64,000 nt of DNA, taken from NCBI RefSeq assembly GCF_000430725.1, contig NZ_KE387213.1, positions 1-64,000 on the forward strand, written 5' to 3'. The stretch is from Azohydromonas australica DSM 1124 (GTDB lineage Bacteria; Pseudomonadota; Gammaproteobacteria; Burkholderiales; Burkholderiaceae_C). This document shows positions 1-8,773 of this stretch, in pieces (position 1 is the first letter of the stretch; each line of letters starts with the position of its first letter). Position numbers and translations under genes: made by a program. A model generated the notes under the pieces. The model was not told where the DNA came from. It searched no databases and was given only the letters and a program-made list of their open reading frames with translations.

Positions 1-55
1 AAAACTATGATCTATGCTTTCAAGAAGTTCAAGTTGAAATTAATTCATGGGATTT

Positions 56-370
56 CTATGATTTTCTATCAAACTTTTGCGTAAGTCCTACTTTTATCTT
101 TCTCAATATAGCTGGACCCAAACCAGAATTTGATATATACACCCCACTGCGCCCGGCAGTACCTTCTGCATGGGGAGTAATGCGCACCAAGGGCGCAACA
201 GAAACCCGATTGTGAATCCTAGATAGCTCAACCTGTCGCCAAGAAAACCAAAGAGCCCCTATTGACACAACAATTGCGAACGCCGAGAAAATTGTTTGAA
301 GAGAGGCGTGACTTGCGCTCCTCATACAAGAAACCAACCGCCCCAATAATTGACGAACACTTGCTTTCAT
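56..370 (-). CDS. Small membrane-anchored hypothetical protein, probably truncated
   Basis: This codes for about 104 residues. I chose the ATG at 370 because GGAG lies 9 bases upstream of it; an ATG at 385 and a GTG at 388 are also in frame but lack a visible ribosome binding site. One hydrophobic segment (about residues 25-42) is followed by HNRVSVAPLVRI and SNSGLGPAI. That pattern is familiar from larger unnamed membrane-tethered proteins, which usually continue for another 60-100 residues after the SGLGPAI part; here a stop follows 15 residues later. GC content is much lower than in the neighbours, suggesting transferred DNA. Function unknown, probably a remnant. Confidence 0.45.
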   Translation of the reverse strand: MKASVRQLLGRLVSCMRSASHASLQTIFSAFAIVVSIGALWFSWRQVELSRIHNRVSVAPLVRITPHAEGTAGRSGVYISNSGLGPAILRKIKVGLTQKFDRKS

Positions 371-388
371 AAACACAAGCTCCATCAC

Positions 389-427
389 GAAAAATTAAAA
401 TGCCCCCCTGCGCGGACAAGAGGGCAT
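389..427 (-). terminator. Rho-independent terminator after cutA
   Basis: ATGCCC (400-405) pairs with GGGCAT (422-427). On the minus strand the stem is followed by a T-rich run across 390-400. It lies about 30 bases past the cutA stop codon. Confidence 0.6.
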
Positions 428-456
428 AGCAAGTCATTTCAGAATATTCGCAGCTT

Positions 457-771
457 TTATCCCCCGCTGTATTCCCCCACCCAGTCCGCATACGGCCCGT
501 GCACCCGCTCCAGCGCCAGCGCGTAGATCGCGGGCAGCGTGTAGGGGTGCAGCTCGCGGATGGCCTCCTCCACCGCCGCGTAGCGCGAGGCGACGGTCTT
601 GAGCATCAGGCGGTACTCGCCCTCCTGCTGCAGCTTGTTTTCCCAGATGTAGACGCTCTCGATCTGCGAGATCTGCGCACAGGCCACGAGGCGGCGCTCC
701 ACGAGTGCGCGCGCCAGGCGGCGCGCGTCGTCGCTGGTAGCCACGGTGGTGATGACGACGATCGGCTTCAT
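457..771 (-). CDS. cutA: CutA1 divalent-cation tolerance protein
   Basis: This codes for 104 residues, the normal CutA1 length. The N-terminus (PIVVITTVATSDDARRLARA), the LVACAQI segment and the VYIWENKLQQEGEYRLMLKT segment follow the CutA1 pattern closely. Members form very stable trimers with a ferredoxin-like fold and have been linked to copper tolerance in Escherichia coli, although the biochemical role is unsettled. A hairpin terminator lies downstream. The gene stands alone between the AT-rich left edge and the M16 peptidase pair. Confidence 0.93.
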   Translation of the reverse strand: MKPIVVITTVATSDDARRLARALVERRLVACAQISQIESVYIWENKLQQEGEYRLMLKTVASRYAAVEEAIRELHPYTLPAIYALALERVHGPYADWVGEYSGG

Positions 772-855
772 CGGCAGGCTCCTCTCTCTCCACGTGAAAA
801 ACGGACCAGGGAAGACGTAAGACGGAAAGCGGAAGGCGAAAGCGGCTCCGGGCTG

Positions 856-2412
856 TCAGCGCGGCGCCGTGGTGGCGGGCGTCGCGGGCGAGGGCTCGGT
901 CGCCGACGGCACGGGTGAGGACGCCGGCTCCGAGGCGGGCGGCGCCACCGGCGAGGCCGCGGGCACCGCCGCCGTGCCGGCCAGCACCGGCACCGTCAGG
1001 CGCTGCGCCGCGCCCACGCCGGCCAGGTCGCCCGCGGCCTTGAGGTCGCCGGCGATCACGCCGCGCAGCGCTTCGGGCGCCCAGTACTTCTGCGCGAAGG
1101 CCTGCACCTGCTGCGGCGTCACGGCGGTGATCTCCTGCACGAAGCCGCGCAGCTCGGCCAGCGGCCGATCCTGCGCCACCTGCCCGGAAATGGTCGCCGC
1201 CAGCCCGCCCACGGTTTCCAGCCGGCGCGAGAAGGCGCCGGTGAGCGTGGCCTTGCGTGCCTCCAGCTCCTCCGCGCCCGGGGGCGCGCCGCGCAGCCGC
1301 TCGATCTCCTCGCGCATGACCTGCAGCACCTGGCCGGCGCTGCTGTTCTGCGTCTGGGCGCTGGCGCTCCACATGCCGCCGCCGGGATGGGCCTCGGCCT
1401 CGCTGTGCGCGCCGTAGCTCAGGCCGCGCTTGATGCGCACCTCCTGGTTCAGCCGCGCCGAGTAGCCGCCGCCCAGCAGCACGTTGGCGCTCTGGCCGAT
1501 GCGGCGCGTGATGCGGTCCTCCTTGTCCAGCGCGACGAAGGGGGCCACCACCATCACGCTGCTCTGGCCGGCGCCGGGCATGTCCACCAGCACGGCGGCG
1601 TCCTTCTGCGGGCTGGGCTGGGCGGTGACCGGCGGCGGCAGCGGCGTGTCCGGCGCGCGCCAGTCGCCGAAGTGGCGGCGGGCGAGCTGCATCGCCTGCG
1701 CCTCGGTCACGTCGCCGGCCAGCACCAGGGCCGCCTGGTCGGGCCGGAACTGCGTGGCGTGGAAGCGCTTGATGTCGGCCACGGAGATCTTCTGCAGCGA
1801 GGCCGGCGTGGTGGAGACGCCGTAGGGCGAGTCACCCCAGTAGGCGCGGCGCGCGGCGATGGCCGCCACGGTGCCGGGGCTGGACAGCGCCACGCGCAGC
1901 GAGTCCAGCGATTGCGTGCGCGCGCGCTCCAGCTCGTCGGCCGCCAGCGTCGGGCGGCGCGCCACGTCGGCGATGAGCGACAGCGCCGCGTCGAGCTTGG
2001 GCGTGGTGACGGTCATGGAGACGGTGGTGGAGCGCCAGCTGCTGCCGGTGTCCAGCGAGCCGCCCAGCGCCTCGGCCTGCTGCGCCAGCATGGTGGCGTC
2101 CACCGCGCGCCCGCCGCGCTTGGCGCCCTTGGACAGCAGCGTGGCGGCCATGGAGGACAGCCCGGCCAGGCCCGGCGGGTCGGTCTCGGGGCCGGCGCGC
2201 ACCAGCAGCCGCGCGCTCACCAGCGGGATGTCGCTGCGCGGCGCCACGACCACGCGCAGCCCGTTGGGCAGCCGCTGCTCGGGCATGGGCGGCAGCACGG
2301 CCGGGCGCGGCGGCTGCGCTTCGGGCGGCGCGTCCACGCCGGGGGTGGCGGCGCGCGCGGCCAGGGCGGCCAACAGCAAGGCGGCCAGGGGGAGGAGCCG
2401 GGGTGCCTTCAT
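856..2412 (-). CDS. M16 family peptidase-like protein, non-catalytic partner
   Basis: This codes for 518 residues with an N-terminal signal sequence (KAPRLLPLAALLLAALAARA), so it is exported. It has the insulinase/pitrilysin fold: LPNGLRVVVAP opening, a middle M16_C region and GLSYGAHSEAEAHPGG near residue 350. At the place of the zinc motif HxxEH it reads GLSSMAATLLSKG, so the metal site is missing. A Pro/Ala/Ser-rich tail ends the protein. Its ATG overlaps the TGA of the upstream active M16 gene by one base, indicating translational coupling. Known bacterial M16B pairs combine one catalytic and one degenerate subunit, and this looks like such a heterodimer. The substrate is unknown. Confidence 0.88.
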   Translation of the reverse strand: MKAPRLLPLAALLLAALAARAATPGVDAPPEAQPPRPAVLPPMPEQRLPNGLRVVVAPRSDIPLVSARLLVRAGPETDPPGLAGLSSMAATLLSKGAKRGGRAVDATMLAQQAEALGGSLDTGSSWRSTTVSMTVTTPKLDAALSLIADVARRPTLAADELERARTQSLDSLRVALSSPGTVAAIAARRAYWGDSPYGVSTTPASLQKISVADIKRFHATQFRPDQAALVLAGDVTEAQAMQLARRHFGDWRAPDTPLPPPVTAQPSPQKDAAVLVDMPGAGQSSVMVVAPFVALDKEDRITRRIGQSANVLLGGGYSARLNQEVRIKRGLSYGAHSEAEAHPGGGMWSASAQTQNSSAGQVLQVMREEIERLRGAPPGAEELEARKATLTGAFSRRLETVGGLAATISGQVAQDRPLAELRGFVQEITAVTPQQVQAFAQKYWAPEALRGVIAGDLKAAGDLAGVGAAQRLTVPVLAGTAAVPAASPVAPPASEPASSPVPSATEPSPATPATTAPR

Positions 2413-3758
2413 CAAGACTTCTTCTCCGTGTAGTCGAGCGTCACGCGCGGGCGCTCCAGGACGTAGCTCTTGAGCACGCGCTGCACGTCGGCGGCGCGCA
2501 CGGCCTGCAGCTCGGCCAGCTCGCGGTCGGCGGCACGCGGGTCGCCGCGCTGGATCACGGCCCAGCCCACGCTCTGGGCGCGGCCGTGCGGGGTCTCGCG
2601 GCTGGCGAGCTCGCCGGTGAGCACCTGCGTGCGCACCTTCTCCAGCTCGGCGTCGGGAATGCGGCGCGTGGCCAGGCGCTCGATCTCGCGCAGCAGCGCC
2701 TGCTCCAGCTGCGCCGTGGAGTGTCCGCCCGCGGCGATGGCGAAGGCCATCAGCAGCCCGGCATCGGCGTTGAGGTCGGCGTTGAAGCCGGCGGCCTGCG
2801 CCGACTGCTCGCGGTACACCAGCGCCTCGTTCATCCGCGAGGACTCGCCGGCCGACAGCAGCGCCGACGCCACACTCAGCGCCGCGGCGTCCGGGCTGTC
2901 GGCACGCGGGCCCTGCCAAATCAGTGCCACCGCCGGCAGTGGCACGTTCGGCCCGAAGGCCTGGGCGCGGCTGCTCTCGGTGCGGCGCGGCTCGCGGACC
3001 GTCACGCGCGGGATGGGACGGTCGGGCTTGGCGATGGGGCCGAAGTAGCGGTCCACCCAGGCGTCGAGCTGCTTGGGCTCGAAGTCGCCCGAGACGATGA
3101 GCGTGGCGTTGTCGGGGCGGTAGTAGGTGTCGTGGAAACTGCGGACGTCTTCCAGCGTCGCAGCGTTGAGGTCCTCGATGCTGCCGATGACGGGGCGCTT
3201 GTAGGGATGCTCGATGTAGCCGTACTGGGGCAGCACGTTGAACATCCGCCCGTAGGGGCTGGCGAGCACGCGCTGGCGGTATTCCTCCTGCACCACGGCG
3301 CGCTCGCTGTCGAAGTTGGCCTGGTCCACCACCAGGTTGCCCATGCGCTCGGCCTCGGCCCACAGGATGCGCTCCAGGTGGTTCGACGGCACGGTGCTGT
3401 GGTAGGCCGTGACGTCCTCGGCGGTGAAGGCGTTGTTGCTGCCGCCCACGTCCTCGGTGAGGCGGTCGAAGGTGGCCGCGCCCATGTGGCGCGAGCCCTT
3501 GAACATCATGTGCTCGAAGAGGTGGGCGAAGCCCGAGCGCCCGGGCGGGTCGTCCTTGCCGCCGACGCGGTACCAGACCTGCACGCTGACGGTGGAGGTG
3601 TTGCGGGCCGGCAGCGCCAGCACCTGCAGCCCGTTGGCCAGCCGGCGCTCGTGCAGCGGCAGTGGCGGCACGCGGATGGTTTGCGGCGGCGCGGCGGCCC
3701 AGGCCGGCAGCGTGGCCAGGGCCGTCAGGGCAAGCAGGCAATCGCGGCGATGGGGCAT
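2412..3758 (-). CDS. M16 family zinc peptidase, catalytic subunit
   Basis: This codes for 448 residues with a signal peptide (CLLALTALATLPAWAAA), so it acts in the periplasm. The inverted zinc motif is intact: HLFEHMMFKG near residue 83, with the downstream glutamate region WAEAERM. The R/Y-type substrate-binding part appears in the C-terminal half. Together with the gene at 856-2412, with which it shares one base, it should form a two-subunit pitrilysin-type peptidase that cleaves oligopeptides. It is first in the operon. The substrate cannot be told from sequence. Confidence 0.92.
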   Translation of the reverse strand: MPHRRDCLLALTALATLPAWAAAPPQTIRVPPLPLHERRLANGLQVLALPARNTSTVSVQVWYRVGGKDDPPGRSGFAHLFEHMMFKGSRHMGAATFDRLTEDVGGSNNAFTAEDVTAYHSTVPSNHLERILWAEAERMGNLVVDQANFDSERAVVQEEYRQRVLASPYGRMFNVLPQYGYIEHPYKRPVIGSIEDLNAATLEDVRSFHDTYYRPDNATLIVSGDFEPKQLDAWVDRYFGPIAKPDRPIPRVTVREPRRTESSRAQAFGPNVPLPAVALIWQGPRADSPDAAALSVASALLSAGESSRMNEALVYREQSAQAAGFNADLNADAGLLMAFAIAAGGHSTAQLEQALLREIERLATRRIPDAELEKVRTQVLTGELASRETPHGRAQSVGWAVIQRGDPRAADRELAELQAVRAADVQRVLKSYVLERPRVTLDYTEKKS

Positions 3759-3902
3759 CGGCGGCTCTCCTTTGAGTTCTCGTGCGACCAGTGGCCGGCC
3801 ATCCTAGCCCGGCGCCTGGGCACAATGCCCCGATCCGGCCCGAAGCCCGTGCGCGCCGCAACGGCCGCGCAGCGCGTCCCTCCCCCGCAGCACCCCACCG
3901 CG

Positions 3903-4547
3903 ATGCAGCTCCACTACCACCCCGGCAACGCCAGCATGGCGCCGCACCTGCTGCTGCAGGAGATCGGCGCGCCCTTCGAACTGAAGTTCGTGGACCGCGA
4001 CCGCGGCGAGCACCAGTCGCCGGCCTACCTGAAGCTCAACCCCAACGGCCGCATCCCGGTGCTGGTCGACGGCGAGCTGGTCCTCTACGAGGCCGCCGCC
4101 ATCTGCCTGCACCTGGCGGACCGCTTCCCCGAGGCACGCCTGGCGCCGCCCGTGGGCAGCGCCGAGCGCGCGCGCCTCTACCAGTGGATGCTGTGGCTGA
4201 GCAACACGCTGCAGGCCATGCTGATGCACTGGTTCTACCCGGAGCGCCTCGTGGACAGCGGCGACGCCGCCGCCGCGGCGCAGGTGCGCGCGCAGGCCGA
4301 GGAGCAGATCGCCAAGATGCTGCAGTTGCTGGACGAGCAGGTGGCGGCTGCCGGCGGCGCGTGGCTGCTGGGCGCCGACTTCACGGTCGCCGACGCCTAC
4401 GCGCTGATGCTGTGCCGCTGGACGCGCAACTTCGACCGCCCGGCGCGCGAGTACCCGCACCTGGGCCCGTACCTGCAGCGGCTACTGGCGCGACCCGCGG
4501 TGCAGAAGATGTTCGAGGCCGAAGGGCTGCAAGCGCCGCTGGTGTGA
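3903..4547 (+). CDS. Glutathione S-transferase family protein
   Basis: This codes for 214 residues, typical for a cytosolic GST. The N-terminal thioredoxin-like domain starts MQLHYHPGNASMAPHLLLQE and holds the glutathione-binding LNPNGRIPVLVDG and LYEAAAICLHLAD parts (the cis-proline is in RIPVL). The C-terminal helical domain contains the N-capping motif GADFTVADAYALM. The ATG at 3903 starts the recognisable domain; an open frame continues upstream but shows no conserved features. It is divergent from the M16 operon. The electrophile handled is unknown. Confidence 0.92.
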   Translation: MQLHYHPGNASMAPHLLLQEIGAPFELKFVDRDRGEHQSPAYLKLNPNGRIPVLVDGELVLYEAAAICLHLADRFPEARLAPPVGSAERARLYQWMLWLSNTLQAMLMHWFYPERLVDSGDAAAAAQVRAQAEEQIAKMLQLLDEQVAAAGGAWLLGADFTVADAYALMLCRWTRNFDRPAREYPHLGPYLQRLLARPAVQKMFEAEGLQAPLV

Positions 4548-4570
4548 GACCGCCGCGGCGGCGGTCTGCA

Positions 4571-4599
4571 GAAAACAAAACGGGCCCTGAACGGGCCCG
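4571..4599 (-). terminator. Rho-independent terminator for the small gene at 4647-4889
   Basis: CGGGCCC (4581-4587) pairs with GGGCCCG (4593-4599) around a 5-base loop. Read on the minus strand it is followed by TTTTGTTTTC. It sits between convergent genes and may also slow transcription from the GST side. Confidence 0.65.
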
Positions 4600-4646
4600 A
4601 GTCGCTTGATGGCAATGGCCGCTTCACGCGGCCGGCTTCGGCTTCT

Positions 4647-4889
4647 TCAGCCGACGTAGTGGCGCTCGTAGCGGTCGGCGGCGCACATCAGCTCGCTCGA
4701 CAGTCGCGGGTCTTCATGGCGCAGGGCATGGGCCAGGGCGCGGACGTCGGCCACTTCCTGCTCATGGGTGCGCGGAGCGGGCGCGAACATCACGCGCAGG
4801 CCGTTCCAGATGCGGGTGAAGACCTCGGCGGCGACCACGGCACCGCGCGGCGCAGTGCGACGGAAGGCGGAAACGGTGATGGCAGTCAT
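4647..4889 (-). CDS. Small hypothetical protein (80 residues)
   Basis: The protein begins MTAITVSAFRRTAPRGAVVA and ends with RLSSELMCAADRYERHYVG. It is rich in Ala, Arg and Glu, with no signal peptide or clear domain. It is transcribed away from the LysR gene at 5012, across a 122-base gap holding a TAGGG/CCCTA palindrome, and has its own terminator. Similar small proteins with an acidic, helical C-terminal half occur in related bacteria, but I do not recognise a function. The divergent layout suggests, without proving, control by the LysR protein. Confidence 0.6.
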   Translation of the reverse strand: MTAITVSAFRRTAPRGAVVAAEVFTRIWNGLRVMFAPAPRTHEQEVADVRALAHALRHEDPRLSSELMCAADRYERHYVG

Positions 4890-4936
4890 GGTGGTCCCTC
4901 TTCAGAAAACATCGAACTCTTCGATGGACCGAATAC

Positions 4937-4951
4937 TAGGGTTTCCCCCTA
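4937..4951. promoter_or_regulatory. TAGGG-N5-CCCTA palindrome in a divergent promoter region
   Basis: TAGGG (4937-4941) and CCCTA (4947-4951) form an inverted repeat in an otherwise AT-rich gap between a small gene (minus) and a LysR-type regulator gene (plus). Its place, about 60 bases before the regulator start, fits an operator for the regulator itself or a global factor. No binding data are implied. Confidence 0.4.
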
Positions 4952-5011
4952 ATTTACACAATTGAAGAGTAAGCAAGCCTGCTATAAACGAACCGCATAA
5001 CACGATCGACC

Positions 5012-5938
5012 ATGAATTTCCGCACGCTGGACCTGAACCTGCTGCGCGTCTTCGACGCCGTGATGGCCGAGGGCAGCCTCACGCGGGCCGCGACGTCGCT
5101 GGCGATGACGCAGCCGGCGCTGAGCCATGCGCTCAAGCGGCTGCACCAGGCGGTGGGCGAGGAGCTGTTCACGCGCGGCGCGCGCGGCATGCAGCCCACG
5201 CCGCATGCGCAGGCGCTGTGGCCGCAGGTGCGCGCGGCGCTGGCCTCGCTGCGCCAGGCGCTGGCACCGGAGGAGTTCGATCCACGCTCGGACCCGGTGA
5301 ACTTCCGCGTCGCGCTGGCCGACGCGACCGCGGCGCTGCTGGCGCCGGGGCTGGTGGAGTGCATCGAGCGCGAGCACGCGCTGGCGAACCTGCGCTTCGT
5401 GCCGCTGACCACGCGCGACCCGCGCCCGCTGGTGGAGCGTGCCGAGGTGGACCTGGCCATCGGCCACTTCCCGTGGGTGATCCCGGCGCTGCAGGCGCAG
5501 GGGCCGGAGGCCACCCTGCGCCACGCGCGGCTGTACGAGACCGACTACGTGTGCGTGATGCGCCGCGGCCACCCGCTGGCGCAGCAGCCGCTGACGCTGG
5601 ACGCCTTCTGCGAGGCGCACCACCTGCTGGTGAGCTTCTCGGGCCGTCCGCACGGGCTGGTGGACGAGGCGCTGGCGGCACAGGGGCGGCAGCGGCGCAT
5701 CGTGCTGACGGTGAACCAGTTCTTCACCGCCGGGCTGGTGGTCACGCGCTCGGACCTGCTGACGGTGCTGCCGCGCCACTTCCTGCCCGCCACCGGCTAC
5801 CAGGAGGAGCTGGCGGTGCAGCCCCTGCCCCTGACCCTGGCGAGCGTGCAGGTGGAGATGCTGTGGCACGTGCGCCAGGACGCCGACCCGGCGCAGCGCT
5901 GGCTGCGCCAGCGGCTGCTGGAGGCGGTGGCGGAGTAG
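5012..5938 (+). CDS. LysR-type transcriptional regulator
   Basis: This codes for 308 residues. An N-terminal winged helix-turn-helix (MNFRTLDLNLLRVFDAVMAE, then LTRAATSLAMTQPALSHALK) is followed by an effector-binding domain from about residue 90. The LNLLRVFDAV start resembles the NodD/LeuO-like LysR branch. The ligand is unknown. Its divergent neighbour at 4647-4889 is a candidate target, and the aminotransferase gene ends only 3 bases after its stop, in the opposite orientation. Confidence 0.93.
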   Translation: MNFRTLDLNLLRVFDAVMAEGSLTRAATSLAMTQPALSHALKRLHQAVGEELFTRGARGMQPTPHAQALWPQVRAALASLRQALAPEEFDPRSDPVNFRVALADATAALLAPGLVECIEREHALANLRFVPLTTRDPRPLVERAEVDLAIGHFPWVIPALQAQGPEATLRHARLYETDYVCVMRRGHPLAQQPLTLDAFCEAHHLLVSFSGRPHGLVDEALAAQGRQRRIVLTVNQFFTAGLVVTRSDLLTVLPRHFLPATGYQEELAVQPLPLTLASVQVEMLWHVRQDADPAQRWLRQRLLEAVAE

Positions 5939-5941
5939 GCG

Positions 5942-7135
5942 TCAGGCCAGCACCGCGGCCATCGCGTCCGCCACGGCCTGCACGTTGCCGGTGTTGAGGC
6001 CGGCCACGCACATGCGGCCCGAGCGCACCAGGTAGACGGCGTGCTCCTCGCGCAGGCGGTCCACCTGCTCCGCGCTCAGCCCGGTGTAGCTGAACATGCC
6101 GCGCTGGGTCAGGAAGTAGTCGAAGTTGCGGCCCGGCAGCTTGGCGGCGAGCACGCCGTGCAGGCTGCGGCGCATGCCGGCGATGCGCTCGCGCATCGCC
6201 GCCACCTCGGACTCCCACAGCGCGCGCAGCTGCGCGTCGCCCAGCACCCGGGCCACCACCAGGCCGGCGTGGATGGGCGGGCTGGAGTAGTTGCGGCGCA
6301 CCGTGGCCTTCATCTGGCCGAGCACCAGGTCGGCTTCCGCGGCATCGGCGCACACCACCGACAGCGCGCCGGCGCGTTCGCCGTAGAGGCTCATGCTCTT
6401 GGAGAAGGAATTCGCCACGAAGAAGCGCAGGCCCGCGTCGGCCAGCGCGCGGATGGCGAAGGCGTCCTCCTCGATGCCGTCGCCGTAGCCCTGGTAGGCC
6501 AGGTCCAGGTAGGGCAGCAGCTTCCCTTCCTTCAGGATCGGGATCAGCTGCAGCCACTGCTCGCGCGTGAGGTCCACGCCGGTGGGGTTGTGGCAGCAGG
6601 CGTGCAGCAGCACCACCGAGCCCGCGGGCACCTGGCGCAGCGCGGCGCACATGGCGTCGAACTTCAGCCCGCCGGTGGCGGCGTCGTAGTACGGGTAGGT
6701 GTTAACGGTCAGCCCGGCGCCTTCGAACATGGCGCGGTGGTTGTCCCAGGTGGGGTCGCTGACCCAGACGCCGATGCCGGGGAACCAGCGCTTGAGGAAG
6801 TCGGCGCCGACCTTCAGGCCGCCGCTGGAGCCCACGGTCTGCAGCGTGGCGATGCGCCCGCTGGTGACGGCCTCGTGGCCGGCGCCGAACAGCAGCTTCT
6901 GCACCTCGGCGCGGCAGGCCGCGGAGCCCTCGATGGGCAGGTAGGACTTGGGCGCGCTCTGCTCCAGCAGCTGGGCTTCGGCACGGCGCACGCTCTCCAG
7001 CACCGGGATGCGGCCGGCATCGTCGAAGTAGATGCCGATGGAGAGGTTGACCTTGTGGGGCCGGGGGTCGGTCTGGAACTGCTCGTTGAGGCCCAGGATG
7101 GGATCGCCCGCGTAGGGCTCGAGGTGCTGGAACAT
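5942..7135 (-). CDS. Aromatic/aspartate aminotransferase (class I)
   Basis: This codes for 397 residues, the length of the TyrB/AspC family. It opens with MFQHLEPYAGDPILGLNEQF and carries NPTGVDLT (carboxylate-binding region) and the pyridoxal-phosphate lysine in NSFSKSMSLYGERAG. The C-terminal arginine lies in LVRSGRMCVAGLN. It would transfer amino groups between aromatic amino acids or aspartate and 2-oxoglutarate. TyrB and AspC cannot be told apart safely by eye. The start at 7135 follows a GGAG-like site (CGGAGTC). An open frame extends far upstream but has no family features. Confidence 0.92.
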   Translation of the reverse strand: MFQHLEPYAGDPILGLNEQFQTDPRPHKVNLSIGIYFDDAGRIPVLESVRRAEAQLLEQSAPKSYLPIEGSAACRAEVQKLLFGAGHEAVTSGRIATLQTVGSSGGLKVGADFLKRWFPGIGVWVSDPTWDNHRAMFEGAGLTVNTYPYYDAATGGLKFDAMCAALRQVPAGSVVLLHACCHNPTGVDLTREQWLQLIPILKEGKLLPYLDLAYQGYGDGIEEDAFAIRALADAGLRFFVANSFSKSMSLYGERAGALSVVCADAAEADLVLGQMKATVRRNYSSPPIHAGLVVARVLGDAQLRALWESEVAAMRERIAGMRRSLHGVLAAKLPGRNFDYFLTQRGMFSYTGLSAEQVDRLREEHAVYLVRSGRMCVAGLNTGNVQAVADAMAAVLA

Positions 7136-7197
7136 GGGGGTGACTCCGAAGGAGCCGGGATGATAGGCCGCCCCCGCGGCCCCTCCTGCGCGCGGCC

Positions 7198-7695
<498 letters not shown>

Positions 7696-7758
7696 GGCGT
7701 CGGCTTCTTGGTGGCCTGGGAGCGGGCATCGTAGCGCCCGCTTTCCACGTGAAAGCCT

Positions 7759-8661
7759 TCAGTGCGCCGGCTTGCCCGGGCGTCGTGCCGCCAGCACCAC
7801 GGCCGAGACGATGAGCGCGCCGCCGGCCAGCAGCCGGGCGCTGAACTCGCCCGCGCCCAGCGCGAAGGTCGAGACCGAGGCGAACAGCAGCTCGCTGAGC
7901 ATGACCACCGCCGTCACGTTGGCCGGCAGCCGCGAGGCGCCGTACTGCAGCGCCAGGTTGCTGGCGATGAAGCACAGGCTGAAGGCCACGGCGGCCAGGC
8001 CCCAGGCCGGCGTGGGCAGCGCGGGCGGCGCCACGGCGCCGGCAGTGGTGAGCAGCGCCGCCAGGGTGCCGGCCACCACCGCGCCGCCCAGGAACATCGC
8101 CAGGCCGCGCGCGGCCGCCGGCTGGTGCGCCTCGCGGCGCAGCATCACGTTGTTGACCGCGAAGCAGAAGCCGCCCACCACGCCCAGCACCTCCGCGAGG
8201 TTGCGCGGCAGCGGCAGCCCGCCCTGCTGCGGCCACAGCACGACGGCCGCGCCGGACAGCGCCAGCACCATGCGCAGCCCCGCGGCGGCGTCCAGGCGCT
8301 CGCGCAGCAGCACCCGCGCCAGCAGCAGCGCCCACAGCGGCATCAGGTAGAACAGCAGCACCACCCGCACCACGTCGCCGATGGCCACGCCCCAGTTGAA
8401 GGCGGCGTTGGTGCTGCCCGAGGCCAGCACCAGCACCCACAGCACCGGCGTGCGCAGCATGTGAATGAGCGCGCGCGGCTGCGCCGCGGCGATGAGCAGC
8501 ACCGCCAGCGTGTAGATCAGCGCCGTGGTCCACAGCGGATGCAGCCCCTGCGCCTGGAACTGCCGGAAAGGCCACCAGGACACGCCCCAGACAAAGGCGT
8601 TGAAGGTCAGGGACAGGGCGGGGAGGACGGGAGAGGGAGAGGAAGGAGGCCGCAAGGTCAT
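7759..8661 (-). CDS. EamA/DMT-family membrane transporter
   Basis: This codes for 300 residues with about ten hydrophobic segments in two EamA repeats. The first repeat includes FVWGVSWWPFRQFQAQGLHPLWTT, and the second starts near residue 160 (MLRREAHQPAAARGLAMFLG). Family members export metabolites such as amino acids or nucleobases. The substrate is unknown. It faces the same way as the glutathione peroxidase gene. Upstream lies an inverted repeat of the REP type. Confidence 0.9.
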   Translation of the reverse strand: MTLRPPSSPSPVLPALSLTFNAFVWGVSWWPFRQFQAQGLHPLWTTALIYTLAVLLIAAAQPRALIHMLRTPVLWVLVLASGSTNAAFNWGVAIGDVVRVVLLFYLMPLWALLLARVLLRERLDAAAGLRMVLALSGAAVVLWPQQGGLPLPRNLAEVLGVVGGFCFAVNNVMLRREAHQPAAARGLAMFLGGAVVAGTLAALLTTAGAVAPPALPTPAWGLAAVAFSLCFIASNLALQYGASRLPANVTAVVMLSELLFASVSTFALGAGEFSARLLAGGALIVSAVVLAARRPGKPAH

Positions 8662-8670
8662 TCGCTGTCT

Positions 8671-8744
8671 CCGTTCGCCCTGAGCCTGTCGAAGGGCCCC
8701 GGCCCGGCCGGCCGGCAGGGCTTCGACAAGCTCAGCCCGAACGG
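8671..8744. repeat. Imperfect inverted repeat of REP type
   Basis: The left arm (8671-8697) contains CCTGAGCCTGTCGAAGG. The right arm (8718-8744) contains GGCTTCGACAAGCTCAGCCC. The arms are reverse complements except for a few bases and enclose a GC-rich spacer. Closely similar palindromes are scattered in intergenic regions of many Burkholderiales. It lies between two minus-strand genes and may act as a terminator or mRNA-stabilising hairpin. Confidence 0.75.
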
Positions 8745-8773
8745 GTGTTCTTGTTCAGACGGAGAAGGATCGG

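Noticed and set aside
434..1372. Long open frame overlapping cutA and the M16 gene
   Set aside because: Composition (Arg/Gly/Ala) and position show it is a shadow of the real genes in this GC-rich DNA.
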